In this document: piece by piece, positions 31,874 to 43,924 of the stretch | Layout: each line of letters starts with the position of its first letter | Numbering within the stretch: the stretch's first letter is position 1 | Assembly (NCBI GenBank): GCA_007449985.2 | Contig: VIIQ02000836.1 | Span: forward strand, 248,001 to 312,000 | From: Desmodesmus armatus | Taxonomy: Eukaryota; Chlorophyta; Chlorophyceae; Sphaeropleales; Scenedesmaceae | DNA: 64,000 bases | Reading direction: 5' to 3' | Notes under the pieces: generated by a model | Told to the model about the DNA's origin: nothing | The model's database searches: none | Seen by the model: the letters and a program-made list of their open reading frames with translations, nothing else | Program-made: the position numbers and the translations under genes

Positions 31874-34800
31874 CACTCACAGCGTGGGTGACAACAAGGG
31901 CTAAAAATTCTAGAAGATGCGGTGGCGGCCTGGCAGGTACAGCATCTTTGTTGCCACCCATTTGTGTGCCGGTCCTTACGTCCTGCGGTACTCTGAGCTG
32001 CCAGGCATGTCCCTGCAGGAAGTCAGCAGGGCACAGGATGAGGCCAAGGCATTGCAGGAAGCCAGGAAGGTCCAGGAAGAGGCCAAGGCGCTGCAGGAAA
32101 GTCAGAAGCAGAAGAGCAAGCAGGTCAAGTCAGGCAGGCACCCGCGAGGTAAGTGAAGGTCACACAGGGTGTGCTGGGACAGTATTCAATGCTGGAAGGT
32201 GTCACACCAGCAAAGCCGTCACTGACTGCTTTGTGACTGGCAAGGACCTTGCAGCAGCAGCTGAGCATGAACGCCATGCATGGCACCAGGACAGCCGACC
32301 AGCCAGCGCAGGTGATACACAGCTAAGCTTGGTTGTCTGATCGTGGCTTGCAGGTGCCCAACCTCCTGCAGCACCAGCCCCCAGGACAAGGGCACCTTCA
32401 CAAGACCAGCGCAAGAGTCGAGGGGCAGAGGTGAGGCTATGGTTTGCTCTGGCACTTTGGTCAGCGCAGAGTCCCTCCTGCAGCGTGTTTCATGCAGCTG
32501 TGCAAATCAGAGGACCCAGCGCACTGCAGACCAGTGCACAAACAGCATGTTCATGGACAGGCTGACACAAGCATAAGGGTTTGTCCTGCACGCACCGCTG
32601 GCGTCCCGACAACAAACGGCAACAGGGATGTTTGATGGCCAGATGGCACCAGGGCCAAGCAATGTGTGCTGCAGGATTTGTATGCTTTTTAACTGCTATT
32701 GGGACACTTGCATGCATAATTCCAAGATGGTGTTGCCTGCAGCCATTGTTCTCCTGCAGCCTGGTTGCCAGCACACCGCTGAATGGGTGTAGCGTGCTCT
32801 GGTTGCGCATGCAGGATGCCAGCTACTTCCCACCGGCCACCTGAGCGTCAGTCTGGCTGCCGCGGCTGCAGCAGCAAAGAACGGCAGGTAGGCAAAAACC
32901 CAGGTGCTGCAGCACTGCATGCCCCTTGAGCTACTGGTCCGGTAGACGTGCACCTGTCAAGTCACTGCACTCCCCAAACTGGGGCTTGGGCACTGCCAAC
33001 CACGTTGCATGCTTTGCTACAGCATGCGCTGGTGGCTAGCCGTGCCATGTACACATGGCACAAGTAGGGCATCACGGTGATGCCCTACTTGACTGCCCAT
33101 GTTTGACTTCCCAGGCTCTCCCAGCGGTACCAGCAAGGCGAGCAAGAGGGCACGGCGCCATCAAGCTGCTCAGGCATGCCACGCTTCATGCACCTGTCCA
33201 AGGTGCTGACCAGCACCGGCAACCTGACTGGCCCCTTGCCTTGCCACGAAGAGGCACATGCCGGCGATGATGTTGCTCCATTAGGTGACCTGCCTACGCC
33301 AGTGGCCAATTCAGGGCCTTGAGGGCCTGCCTGCAGCAAAATGGTGCTGACGTCAGCTTCCTACATGCCTTGTTGTGTGGTGTCCTGCAAACATTCAGCA
33401 TTACAACACCCAACCAGCACGTGTTGCAGACAGCTCAGTGTGCTTGTCTGGTTGGGACGTCCAGGTGCACACGAGCTTCCAGGAGGCCTTGACACCAGCA
33501 CTGGCCATAAACCCCAGCGCAAGAGCACTGGTGCAAATCAAGTCAAATCAAGTCACACCTGCAAGTGGGTATGCGCGTACGGCACTCTCCTGCTGCAGGG
33601 TGGCCTCTTGTTGTTGCTTTACCAGCAGCACTGGCTGCTCACGCGCGCTGCGGCGCACAGCACCAACTGCATGTCATTCAAACTGCCGAAACAGCTCTCT
33701 CAGAGTTTGTTGTTTGCCTCAGGGAGGACACAGGACCTGCAGGAACCACCCCGGCAACAACTTGTTGGGGTTCAGGTTGCAGCAGGGCCATCTGGTGGGT
33801 CTGCAGTCTCAGACTCAGAGTCTTGTGCTGACACCTGCACGCTAATTGACTGCACGACCCTGTACGCAAAGCACTGCTGACACGTGCCTGCGCACGTGCA
33901 CAACCTTGTATGCAAGCGCGCCCACAAGGCCAAGTTGATTCAAACTCACACCTGTGTGTTACTGCCGTATGTGTGTGTGTGTGTACTGTGAATGACACAG
34001 GAGATGGCCCCGCATGCTGCAACACTGCGAGTGCCAGCCAGCGCTGTTCATCAGTGCATGTTGCATGCAGCCCCATTGCTTTGTCTGATCGTGAAATGCA
34101 GGTGCCCAAGTGTAAAGAAGTGCAGGCGCCAGCATACTGTGACGCCATCGGCGCACCAAAACAAAACGAGCACAGGAGCAGAGGCGCAGAGGTGCGTGCA
34201 CATTTATTGCTCTCCAGCACTCTGCTACACGCACTGTCCTGCTGCATACAGTGGATTGTCTGTGTTCGGCGTTAAGAGCTTTGTGATGAAGCTGTCCTAG
34301 CACACTGCAGTGATATGCGCTAGCGCATGTTGATGGCCTGCATGACGCAAAGGCGGGTGATTCTGTCCTGCAGGCACCAGGGGCCAACTACGGCAGCAAC
34401 AGACAGCAGCGATGATGGATGGCCAGATGACACCCAAACGGTGGATGCGCCAAACTTCGTGTGCTGATAGACCAGTGGGAGGCAATGCCTGCATGATCTG
34501 TGTTGACAGGGTTGCCTGCCATGCGTTCCTGCAGCCTAGGTGCCAGCACAGTGCTGAACATGTTGTGTTCTGGTTGCGCATGCAGGAGGCCCAGCTACCT
34601 CCAACTTGGCGACAACAATGGCATTGGCATGAGCCCAGGCCATCAGGCCTCAGCCAGGCTGCCGTGGCTGCACCCTCATGGCGCAGCAGGTAGGCAGACA
34701 GAGGTGTTGTAGGTGCACCTGTCAATTCTTCTGATTTGATAATGCTGGTACTGGGGCATCGGCACTTTCTAATTCCACCTTGCATGATTTGCTACAACTT

Positions 34801-35040
34801 GCTGACCACACAGAATGCAATGCCCCCTCGTCTGCCCGTGTGTGACGTTCCAGGGTCCCTGAGCAGTGCCAGCAAGGTGGGCAACAGGGTGTGGCACCAA
34901 CCACCTCCTCAGGCATCTTGAGCTTCAACCTGCCCCAGGGCACAGTCAACCCCTTCCCATGCGGCTGCTGCGCAGCTCAAGTGGTCCCTTGCATGTTTCA
35001 GGATTCTCACCAGCCTACAAAGGTGCCCTACAATTGTTGA
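31870..35040 (+). repeat. Right arm of the large inverted duplication
   Basis: Reverse-complement partner of 26916-29950, separated by a spacer of about 1.9 kb. Divergence between the arms (substitutions plus small indels) shows it is not a very recent event or an assembly mirror artefact. Confidence 0.88.
31874..35040 (+). pseudogene. Copy D: 5'-truncated, stop-bearing inverted copy of copy C
   Basis: The exon 2 equivalent (31874-31936) is one base short and reads GDNKG followed by TAA and then TAG, where copy C reads GDKNGYKTLKAAVEAWQ. Exon 1 is missing. Exon 3 (32019-32148) and exon 4 (32354-32430) keep their lengths and reading (AQDEAKALQEARKVQEEAKA). Later modules are present near 33100-33280 (QQGEQEGTAPSSC), 33740-33800 and 34100-34200. 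The last of these gives a stop in the phase used by copy C. The terminal module (about 34853-35040, QQGGQQGVAPTTSSGI) still ends in TGA. It could be transcribed, but it cannot make the copy C protein. Confidence 0.8.
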
Positions 35041-35349
35041 TATTCTTAAACCATTAAACCATACTTAAACCATCACAAACCTACTCAGTAGGTCTCTGGG
35101 TCTTAGACGGGCAGGGAAATGCTGAGCTCAATATCCAAGGTGGGAGATGCAAGAGGCGGTCAACACATGCACGCAACAGGGGGAGGGGTTTGCAGACACC
35201 AGTTGGTTTATTCAGGATGGGGCCGGATGCAGCAGCTTACTTTGATTGTTGAACAACAGCCTAAAACAAACAGCGGGTGGGGGGTATGGCTGCTACACAA
35301 CCTCGATTTGGACAGGGGGAGGGGTTTGGGGGGGGGGATATATATAAAT

Positions 35350-35520
35350 CTTGATGCCCCAGTCTTCCTTGGGTTTATCTTGAGCCCCAGATCTTGAAGC
35401 ATACCACATAGATGTTGGAGGGTGAGAGGGATCTGTCGCAACAGAGTTGCTGTGTGCTTTCGTAGCTTCTGGGCACCATCGCTGAAAGCTAGCAGCCGCC
35501 GGGCGGCAACGTTTGAAGTT
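35350..35520 (-). mobile_element. Possible reverse-transcriptase fragment of a non-LTR element
   Basis: One minus-strand frame reads LLAFSDGAQKLRKHTATLL, then LQHLCGMLQDLGLKINPRKT. Spacing and wording resemble the part of a reverse transcriptase after the Y-A-D-D box, where family members have G-L-x-[IV]-N-x-x-K-T. The Y-A-D-D box itself is not present and the match is short. No terminal repeats or poly(A) tail were seen. If real, it is a dead fragment. Confidence 0.3.
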
Positions 35521-36210
35521 GTGGATACCAAACACTGAATTGTTCTTTCTGGGGTTGTAGGTCCACACTGTGGCCTCGGCATGCTTTTCATCCATGCAGG
35601 TTTGGCCTGATTGTGTTCCTTGATGCATGGCATGACTGTGCTTACTTGTGGTGCCACCACCAGTGGTGTTCAGGTGGCTGTGGGATTCTTCACTTTGTGT
35701 TTTGCATGTGTGTAACACAGTGCTGGCCCAGAGCACCAGCCGCAGCTCAGCAAGGTGGCACTCAGGAACCCTTCCGTTAACAAATTGGTGCAGTTGTAGC
35801 ACAACAGGCAGGCAGAAGCTCCTTCAGAAGGATTGCTGTCAGCAGCAATTGCTGTTGCAACCACCGCCCCTGATCATCAAGCCAGACCACCACTGTTCCA
35901 AGCAGCAGCATGGGCCCCTGCTGCGGGAGCATCTTACATTTACAGGCAGTTACAGGCTGTACCGTACTGGCAGCCAGCATGGCATGCGCAACCACCCTTG
36001 CGGCAGCGCCCAGGGTTGCTGTAGGAGGGTTGTACTGGCGCTCGCCACGTAGCCCTAGTGATGTGCATTGGCCAATCACCCTTTGTAGCAGTGTGGTAAA
36101 ATTGCTCCAGATGTTCAAACTGCGTCCTGTGAAATATGAGACCAGTCAATGTGGGGAGGGTTTGTGAAATGGTAAGTTGTACTGGGAGCGGGCGCCAGCA
36201 ATTATTGAAT

Positions 36211-36242
36211 GTCACATGCGTCGATGCATGTGACGTCACATG
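36211..36242. repeat. Nested palindromes built from GTCACATG
   Basis: CATGTGACGTCACATG at 36227-36242 is a perfect 16-base palindrome with a TGACGTCA core. GTCACATGC at 36211-36219 also pairs with GCATGTGAC at 36226-36234. The same eight bases thus occur three times in alternating orientation. Confidence 0.95.
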
Positions 36243-37036
36243 GGGGACGACCTGAAAAAGCTTGGACAAGCAGGGAACAGGGGAAGGAAGGGTGGCAGTG
36301 AGAGCCTTCTCGATGATGGACCCCTTCTCTTGACATCACTGCGCTTGCATCCCTGACCGAAAGCTGGCGGAGAAGAGTGGCAACACACACTCGTCAAACA
36401 ACTTTGGCGTTGATACTAATACATGCACCACACTCTCACGCAGCCACGGTCATTGTTGCCACATGTCAATGTTGCTTGCAAGACGCCCAGGGGCCGACGC
36501 AGCAACAGCTATCCAAGATCTCATTACGCTCCAGCGGTCTGCTACATTGAGCGCCATTATGTCAGCAATCCCTCATGTACATTGCTGACAGCAGTGTTGC
36601 CTGCACATAGAGTGAGTGTGGTGTAACAGCTGTAGGGTAAGAGAACATTACTGGTAGTGTTGCCCTTGCAGGTTGGTAACATAGTGCAAGGTAGGTACAC
36701 ATACTGCAACGCAATGCAGCTGCACTGTTCCCCCTGGCCCCATGATTGGCCAACCGTGGCACACAACAATGCTAAAGAAAGAAAGAATGCTAGCCAGAGT
36801 TTATCAAATTGTGCCAACATGAAGGCCTGCACAACACCCATGTACTTGCCCTGTCCCCATGCTGCCAATTTGAGGGAAATCTGCACGGCTGGCACATCCC
36901 CATTGCCCATTTCCCCATTTGCACATGAGACGGGCTGTGGGGGACTCGGACCCCCCATGACAGATGGCAAGCGCCAACCCATCACATGGCACCATGCCAA
37001 CCCAAAATTTTGTGTTCAACATGCCAAAACCAGCTT

Positions 37037-38167
37037 CACAAGCGTGAAGGCGTGGTGGCCTGCTGCACACTGCCTCACAAGCGTGAAGGAGTGGTGGCCT
37101 GCAGCACACTGCCTCACACGCGTGAAGGAGTGGTGGCCTGCTGCACACTGCCTCACAAGCGTGAAGGAGTGGTGGCCTGCAGCACACTGCCTCACAAGCG
37201 TGAAGGAGTGGTGGCCTGCAGCACACTGCCTCACAATCGTGAAGGAGTGGTGGCCTGCTGCACACTGCCTCACAAGCGTGAAGGAGTGGTGGCCTGCAGC
37301 ACACTGCCTCACAAGCGTGAAGGAGTGGTGGCCTGCTGCACACTGCCTCACACGCGTGAAGGAGTGGTGGCCTGCAGCACACTGCCTCACAAGCGTGAAG
37401 GAGTGGTGGCCTGCTGCACACTGCCTCACACGCGTGAAGGAGTAGTGGCCTGCAGCACACTGCCTCACAAGCGTGAAGGAGTGGTGGCCTGCTGCACACT
37501 GCCTCACAAGCGTGAAGGAGTGGTGGCCTGCAGCACACTGCCTCACAAGCGTGAAGGAGTGGTGGCCTGCAGCACACTGCCTCACAAGCGTGAAGGAGTG
37601 GTGGCCTGCAGCACACTGCCTCACAAGCGTGAAGGAGTGGTGGCCTGCTGCACACTGCCTCACACGCGTGAAGGTGTGGTGGCCTGCAGCACACTGCCTC
37701 ACAAGCGTGAAGGAGTGGTGGCCTGCAGCACACTGCCTCACAAGCGTGAAGGAGTGGTGGCCTGCAGCACACTGCCTCACACGCGTGAAGGAGTGGTGGC
37801 CTGCAGCACACTGCCTCACAAGCGTGAAGGAGTGGTGGCCTGCAGCACACTGCCTCACACGCGTGAAGGAGTGGTGGCCTGCAGCACACTGCCTCACAAG
37901 CGTGAAGGAGTGGTGGCCTGCAGCACACTGCCTCACAAGCGTGAAGGAGTGGTGGCCTGCAGCACACTGCCTCACAAGCGTGAAGGAGTGGTGGCCTGCT
38001 GCACACTGCCTCACAAGCGTGAAGGAGTGGTGGCCTGCAGCACACTGCCTCACAAGCGTGAAGGAGTGGTGGCCTGCTGCACACTGCCTCACAAGCGTGA
38101 AGGAGTGGTGGCCTGCTGCACACTGCCTCACAAGCGTGAAGGAGTGGTGGCCTGCAGCACACTGCCT
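37037..38167. repeat. 39-bp minisatellite, 29 copies
   Basis: Twenty-nine head-to-tail units of 39 bases, each containing CACAAGCGTGAAGGAGTGGT and GGCCTGC[AT]GCACACTGCC. Unit length is constant. Variation is almost confined to two places: AAGCG / ACGCG / ATCG and CTGC / CAGC. Because 39 is a multiple of three and several frames lack stops, long open frames run through it on both strands (plus: 13-residue unit REGVVAC[CS]TLPH[KT]; minus: about 500 residues). None shows codon-level constraint, so I treat the array as non-coding DNA. Confidence 0.97.
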
Positions 38168-41100
38168 CACAGACCTCACAAACACACAGCAGCAGCAACA
38201 GCAGCAAGACATGAAGTTGGTCAGCAGCTGCTGAGGGTGCAAGCTCGCCTCGAGCGGACTCGCAAAGTTGGAAGCATGTGCGGGCTAAACAAGTGGTGAA
38301 GCTGCCCAGCCATGCACCCAGAGCAGTCACAAGCAGTCTGCAGCAGCATCCACAAGCTTACCTTGGCTTGGACCAGCGAGCGCCCAGCAGGGGTGAGTGC
38401 GTGCTCAACTGCGAGTATTTCCTATATACTATTCACGATACATTCCATGCAGAGCTGACCCTGGAGGAGGCGCTGAGCTGCACTGCAGCTGCTTCCAGCA
38501 TTATCAGACTGTATTGAAACAACTGTGTTTTCAGAGTTGCGGGGCTGCAACAGGCCGGGGCATATTGAACATTGCCAAGGTGCAGGATGTAAGTGCCCAG
38601 GGCCCCTGCGTTACAACAAGTATGTGACAGCCGGTACATCTCCCTCGACCTACCAGACATCCCGAGCCCCAGGGATAGGATGAACATTTCAGTCTGTCGT
38701 TCGTGACACTGAACCCACATCCACCCCGGTGGCACCACATCCTTGGAAGTTGCTGCTGCTGGCCTGGGCTCTGAAGTACACGCCACTTCTGGTCTTTCAC
38801 AAGCAAATTTCGGTATAAGCAATGCTTCTTGGTTCCTGTCTACATCGCATGTTCCCTTGTGGGGTCTCTGACAAGAATGGCACCCAACCTGTGGGTAAGG
38901 TAAACACACACGTGCATGCACGTGTTCGCAAGAGGAACACTGCTTTGGTCCACCTCAGCACATATGTTCAGCAAAGTCCAACACACTTGGCCTTGAATGA
39001 TGCTGCACCAGACTGCTGCAGCTCAGCCTGGCCAGTCAATAGTGCAATGTACAGTGCAACATGTTGTGCAGCAGCGCAGGTGGGCTCTTGGGCTACTCTG
39101 ACCCGCCCCACACACACATAGACGCGCTCTGGCTGCTACGTCCACATCCACCGGTGGTGGAGCACTTGTGCCTGCAACACAACACATGCAAGCCTGTCAG
39201 TCAGCTGCATTGCAATGTGTGCATTGTTGGCTTGTGATGGGCTTGCAAGCTGCTGCACGTCTGAATGTACATGTTCACGAAATTGCAGCGCCATGGCACT
39301 CATCTCTGGCAGAAAAAAATTGGCTGATTTTATGCCGGCCAGCACCACGCTTATCTGCACTGGGTGCAGCAGCCAGAACTGCGGAATTTTTGCAACAGCA
39401 CGCGTAGCAGATACCAATTGTTGGCAGCTGTGCTTGCGACTGGAGAAGTGCTGCATGCAGCCAACAACATGCATTCTTTCAGGATGGATGCCGGCTGATT
39501 TTCTGACTGCTGATGAGCATTGATGACCGAACAGGAAGCCCTGCATGCATCAATAGCAGCAACTGCCGCTGCTGTTGCTGGTGACATCAGCAAGCTAGAG
39601 CTCACTGTATCCTGTTCATAGCTGCTGCCGTGCTGTGGCTGTGTTGCTGTGGTGGTGTCAACCTGGCCACTCACAGTTGCGCGCGCACACAGGCGTGCTC
39701 CTTACGCGTACCTCCTGCTTCATGGGTAGGCACAACGTGCTGGTGGCTATCCACCACCTGTGCTGGTAGGGTGGATGGCTGCTTTCTTGGCAGCCATCAC
39801 AGCTGCTGCTGTGACATTTGCGGTAGCTGGCAGCCAGCTTGTAGACCTGCATACTACAATGCCTGCGGCATGGCTGACCCGACACAGTTGCTGCCTGAGG
39901 ATTTGTGCATGCTATAGCATACAATTGAATGCGCATTGTACGGCAGCTGCACGACTACTGTGGCACCATGAGAGCAGCTGTTGTACGCCTTTGAAGGAGT
40001 ACGGAACGGAGCGCCTGCCAGGGTGGTGCTATGCACAGTACTGCTGCGGCACTGGTCACTCTTCAGCCCGCTGCAGTTCTGCACCTCTGCTTGTACTGCC
40101 ACGCCCGATATCTCCCCTTGTGCAGTGGGTTAAGTGTTAATTTCACAGTTGCCAGCTTGCATGCATGGATGCTGCACTGTGCTGCTGTGTTTCTGAAACT
40201 GCGGGTTATTGTTCCTGCTAGTGCACATGTTCCGAACAGTGAACAAGCTGTGCCTCTGGCTGCTTGTTTGACTCATGTCACTTGGCTGTGCTTCCAGGGC
40301 AGCTTGACCTCCGGATTTGCATGTCTTGTGAGGGATATTCTGTGAATCATTTGCAAGCATTCGCATGGCTGGTTCACTGTCGGCGAGCTTCACAAGTCAT
40401 GTTGTAACATGTCCCGTACTGAAGAGACTATGGCAGCCAATAGTATGCATGCCAACAATCCAGCAGCCTGGCTGCTCAGTTGCTGCAACAGAGGGGATCC
40501 GTGATTGCTAGCCACCCGCCAAGCTGTGCTTGCCAGATGCAGCCGTCACTGCTTGAAAGGGTACCACTCAAACCAGAGCACGTTGCTGCGCACATCACCC
40601 GCCGTCAACTGCCACAGGCAAGCAAACCCTGCCTACTTGATTGGACAACAAACATGTAACACAGGAGGCAAGAAGCCACGATCGTCAGTGCGATACGTGC
40701 TTTGTGTTACCCTGGAAGTGAAACAAAGCGCACCTGACGCACACACCCACCACAGCCAGGGCATGGGCGAAGCACTCAGCAGTCAACAGCAGACAGAGGA
40801 GGGACTACCGTCCCCTTGGGATGGAAAGCGCAAGTAAATGACCTGACGGCCCCGCCGCCGGCAACACGGCCACAACAGCAGTGTGCCAAGCCAGGAGGCC
40901 CATACAACAAAATGCTGTGCAGCAGCTGTGATGATCCCAGACCTCGGCAATACAAATACAACAGCATGTCAGCGATAGCGCATGCTTGAATAAGTTTGAT
41001 TGTGCCACAGATGGCAGCACAACCCAGCAACATTTGGGGCTGCGCAAAAAGTCCTGGAGGGGTGGGGCTGACATAAAAGCTCCACACATGCTCTGCTGGT

Positions 41101-41520
41101 GTCACGTGTTGGTGGAGTATTTGTGCCTGCAACACACAAAAAACGGTGCATGCGAGGAGGTCAGCCCTAACAGCGACTAGGCATGTATCAAACTAGTGGG
41201 TGCCCTGATAGACAAGCAGCCTGCTGTGACTGATGAAAGATATCCCAGACATGATGCAAGTGACAGCAGCATGCCGGTGCCCACCATGCAGCAGCTGCAT
41301 GAAGCGCTGAGCAATGCCTGGCGTGCAGCTGGGTTGCTGAAGCTGCCCATTCACACTGCCCAAGCAGATCCCTAAAGCTGAGCCGCAACCTCTGATGCTG
41401 TGCTGTCGCGTGTGTACCAGGACCGCAAACAACTGTAGTACAGGCAGAGCAAATCACAGTGTGGTTGCTGTTGGCCTACTACCAGGTGTGCATTGGCCCA
41501 CATTGTTGGCTGCTACTCAC
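38168..41520. other. Intergenic stretch between the minisatellite and RPA12
   Basis: A short CAG run follows the array at about 38188-38207. A motif around TTTGTGCCTGCAACACA recurs near 39160-39185 and 41115-41140. The last exon and poly(A) site of RPA12 should lie just below 41520 but could not be fixed. Open frames elsewhere have no exon borders or recognisable product. Confidence 0.45.
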
Positions 41521-43006
41521 CCGCACTTCTTGCACTCATAGAACACTGTCTGCCCCTCATCAGCTGAGCGCAGCTGCATTGTGTAGAACTCCATGCCCCT
41601 GTTGCCACAGGCCGGACACGTCTCATCAACCTGCAAGATGGATGCATGACAGGCAGGAATGTCAGTGGAGGCAGGGACACCAGCAGCACCACTTGTGCAG
41701 CAGCTGCTAGGACAGCAAGCGTTGCGGGTGTCAAAATGGTGGCAGCTCTGCTTGCGTCTGGGCCAATGCTGCGTACGGCCATCAACACGCGCTGTGCTGA
41801 TGTGGGTGCCACTTGCTGCACATGCTGATTAAATTGAAAGTAGCCTCAGCAGGAGCTCCCGCACCAACAACAGCAGCTGTAGGTAACGTCACCAGGCCAG
41901 TGATGCATGTATCAGACCATACACGGCACCTGCTGCCGTGCTGTACGTACGGCTGGGTGTCTGTGAGTATCCTTTCACTCACTGTTGCGCGCACACGGGC
42001 CTGCTCCTTCTGTAGCACCTCCTGCTTCACCAGTGGGTCCAACTGGTATCGCAGCTTGTAGTCCTGCACACAACAAGGCACACACACAATGGCATGGATT
42101 CAGCCCCAGCACTAACTGCTGATTCTGTACTTGTACTATTGCAGACCTTTACCTGTGCTCCTGCTGGACTACTGTGTCACCAATGCAGCTGCTGTATGTC
42201 CTGGAATGCAAAACAGAGGCCATGCTACCAGCAAACACTAGTGTACTGCTGCCTGCTGCTCACTCCTCTGTATGGTGCAGGCCTGCAGCACTAATGAAGA
42301 CAGCCTTTCACTGCTTGTCTCTGACAAGGCACAGGTAGGACATCACTACTCATCCTGTTCACAAACCAGTTGCAGACTGCCATTTCGACTGGAGTGAAAG
42401 CCCACGCCCAGGCAAATGCCCCTACTGCCCGACTTGCTGGCCATCAAGGCAGTGCTTGGCTCACCTCCATGTTGGTGCGCTGCAGCAGCCTGATCTTCTC
42501 AAACTCTGCAGACAGCCACATTCACATACAGCATCATGTGGCGAGCAGGAATGTTGTGACATGCCTGGGTGCCCAAATCTACAGATGCTGCAGCTGCTGC
42601 AAACACCACCCCACTGCCAGTCCTGTTCAGGAACTAGATCCTGCAAACCCACTCCCAGCCGTGCTCACCTTCCAAACGTCGTGTGTATCCTGACTGAGGG
42701 CATGTTGCTGTGCCTTTCACTGGGTCGAACTGCAGCATGTACCCAGAATATGGGCAGAACATCCATCCCAGGTCCTCGCGTCCAGACTGCAAACACAAGC
42801 AGCAGTTGGGTCACAGGTAGCAATCGGTTGGCTGCTGCCAGTGCTGCTGCTGTAGGTGCAAGCGCTGTCACTGATTGCGAAGACATTCTTGAAGCTGTAG
42901 CTGCAGCCGCTGCCGCTGCCGCTGCTTTTGCAGCTGCTGCAGCTGTTGCGATAGCTGCTGCTGTAGCTGTTGCTGCTGCTGCTGCTGCCAACACCGGCGA
43001 GGCCAT
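41521..43006 (-). CDS. RPA12: DNA-directed RNA polymerase I subunit RPA12 (last exon not resolved)
   Basis: Five exons chain in phase: 42872-43006, 42669-42786, 42465-42505, 41983-42063 and 41521-41630. The signature [15 protein letters not shown] within CPACG...CKKCG is the C-terminal zinc ribbon of RPA12, whose acidic hairpin supports RNA cleavage by Pol I in the nucleolus. The N-terminal ribbon is present but altered: FCPYSGYML and [10 protein letters not shown] have Ser where the second Cys of each C-x-x-C pair is expected. The linker exon reads [20 protein letters not shown]. The first exon codes an Ala run. The protein may start at 43006 or at an inner Met (MSSQS) just before the intron. 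After CKKCG the exon ends in phase 2, and the few residues expected to finish the ribbon were not found with confidence. Low-complexity Ala here may be a translation artefact if the inner start is used. Confidence 0.85.
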
Positions 43007-43924
43007 GGCCCCTCACCATGACAGCGTACAGCTATGGATGACCTGCAGATACTTCTTGTGTTCAGCTGGCGTCGTTTGCAGCAGACTGCCTGTCTGGCCA
43101 GAAAGAAGCGCCAACAGCGATTTTCGTAATCGGCAAACCTGTCACTTTGGGGTAAACGTGTCTATAAAAGGGACCTCGCACCTTCCTCAGAAGCACCTCA
43201 GAGCTCATTATGGCCCGCAAGTCATCCTTGCGGATGTGATCTGTCATACCGGCACTCACGACAGCTAAGGGGCAACGGCAAAAGGCCACATCAAGTTGGC
43301 TACTGCAAGTACCAGGTGAGCAGCCCAGGCAAGGCAGCATGTAGCTGGCCTAAACAAGCATAGCTGTTCCATGCAGACCTTGGACGATGCTGGCTGCAAG
43401 ACACCTGCAGCAACAGGTGCCGCAACTCGCTTGGAAGACTGCGTGCTGCTGCAGTGATCTTTCCTGAGCAGCATGCTGCCGCCATCACAGCAGTCAGTGA
43501 TGTGCAGCCACTGCCAGGCTGGCGCCTAAGAAGTTTGCCTATCATGCTTGGCCTGTGTGCGCTTGATGTGTGCCCTGCAGACACAAGTCGGCAACGCTTC
43601 CACGTTCAAGAACCGTCTACTGTCTATCCGTTTTGACAGAGTCTGGCCCGGCACATCCTTCACAGTTCTGAGGTGCGTGTGGGTGGAGCTTAATTGGCCT
43701 GCATGAGCGCATGATTTGAACAACCGCCTCTGCTGTAGCGGCAGCAACAAGTCCCACACAGCAGTTGTGACTCCTGCAGGGCCTTAGTGCAGCCCGGCCT
43801 TTGCGGAGCACGGTCGATTTGGAATGGGCAACCTGCGCTGCCTGGGTGCGCATGGAGTGTGACAAGTGTTGACATCAGAATCACGGTGTTGTCGTGCTTC
43901 TGCCACACCGCAGGCCCAGCAGTG
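43007..43924. promoter_or_regulatory. Divergent region between RPA12 and the F-box gene
   Basis: The two genes point away from each other, so both promoters lie here. TATAAAAG on the plus strand at 43163-43170 is the only TATA-like box seen. It is about 760 bases before the F-box ATG, so it would need an upstream non-coding exon to serve that gene. A CGCAG acceptor just before 43915 supports a 5' UTR intron. Confidence 0.35.

Larger units (their letters stand above)
35041..37036. other. Intergenic stretch between copy D and the minisatellite
   Basis: Contains a possible reverse-transcriptase scrap (about 35390-35520, minus), a G-run followed by TATATATAAAT near 35329-35349 and a nested palindrome at 36211-36242. 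No gene is recognised. Confidence 0.5.

Noticed and set aside
37037..38167. CRISPR-like reading of the regular 39-bp array
   Set aside because: There are no unique spacers. Units abut directly and the genome is clearly eukaryotic nuclear.
36804..38330. A 508-residue minus-strand open frame and two long plus-strand frames through the minisatellite
   Set aside because: They exist only because the 39-base unit is a multiple of three and lacks stops in those frames. The same DNA is open on both strands, and variation does not favour silent changes.
41350..41520. Final RPA12 exon reading LRSWYTRDSTASEVAAQL or FRDLLGQCEW
   Set aside because: Both fit the phase, but neither resembles the conserved end of the C-terminal zinc ribbon, so the last exon is left unassigned.
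43163..43170. TATAAAAG as the promoter of the F-box gene
   Set aside because: It is about 760 bases from the ATG with no mapped upstream exon. It is recorded only as part of the divergent region.
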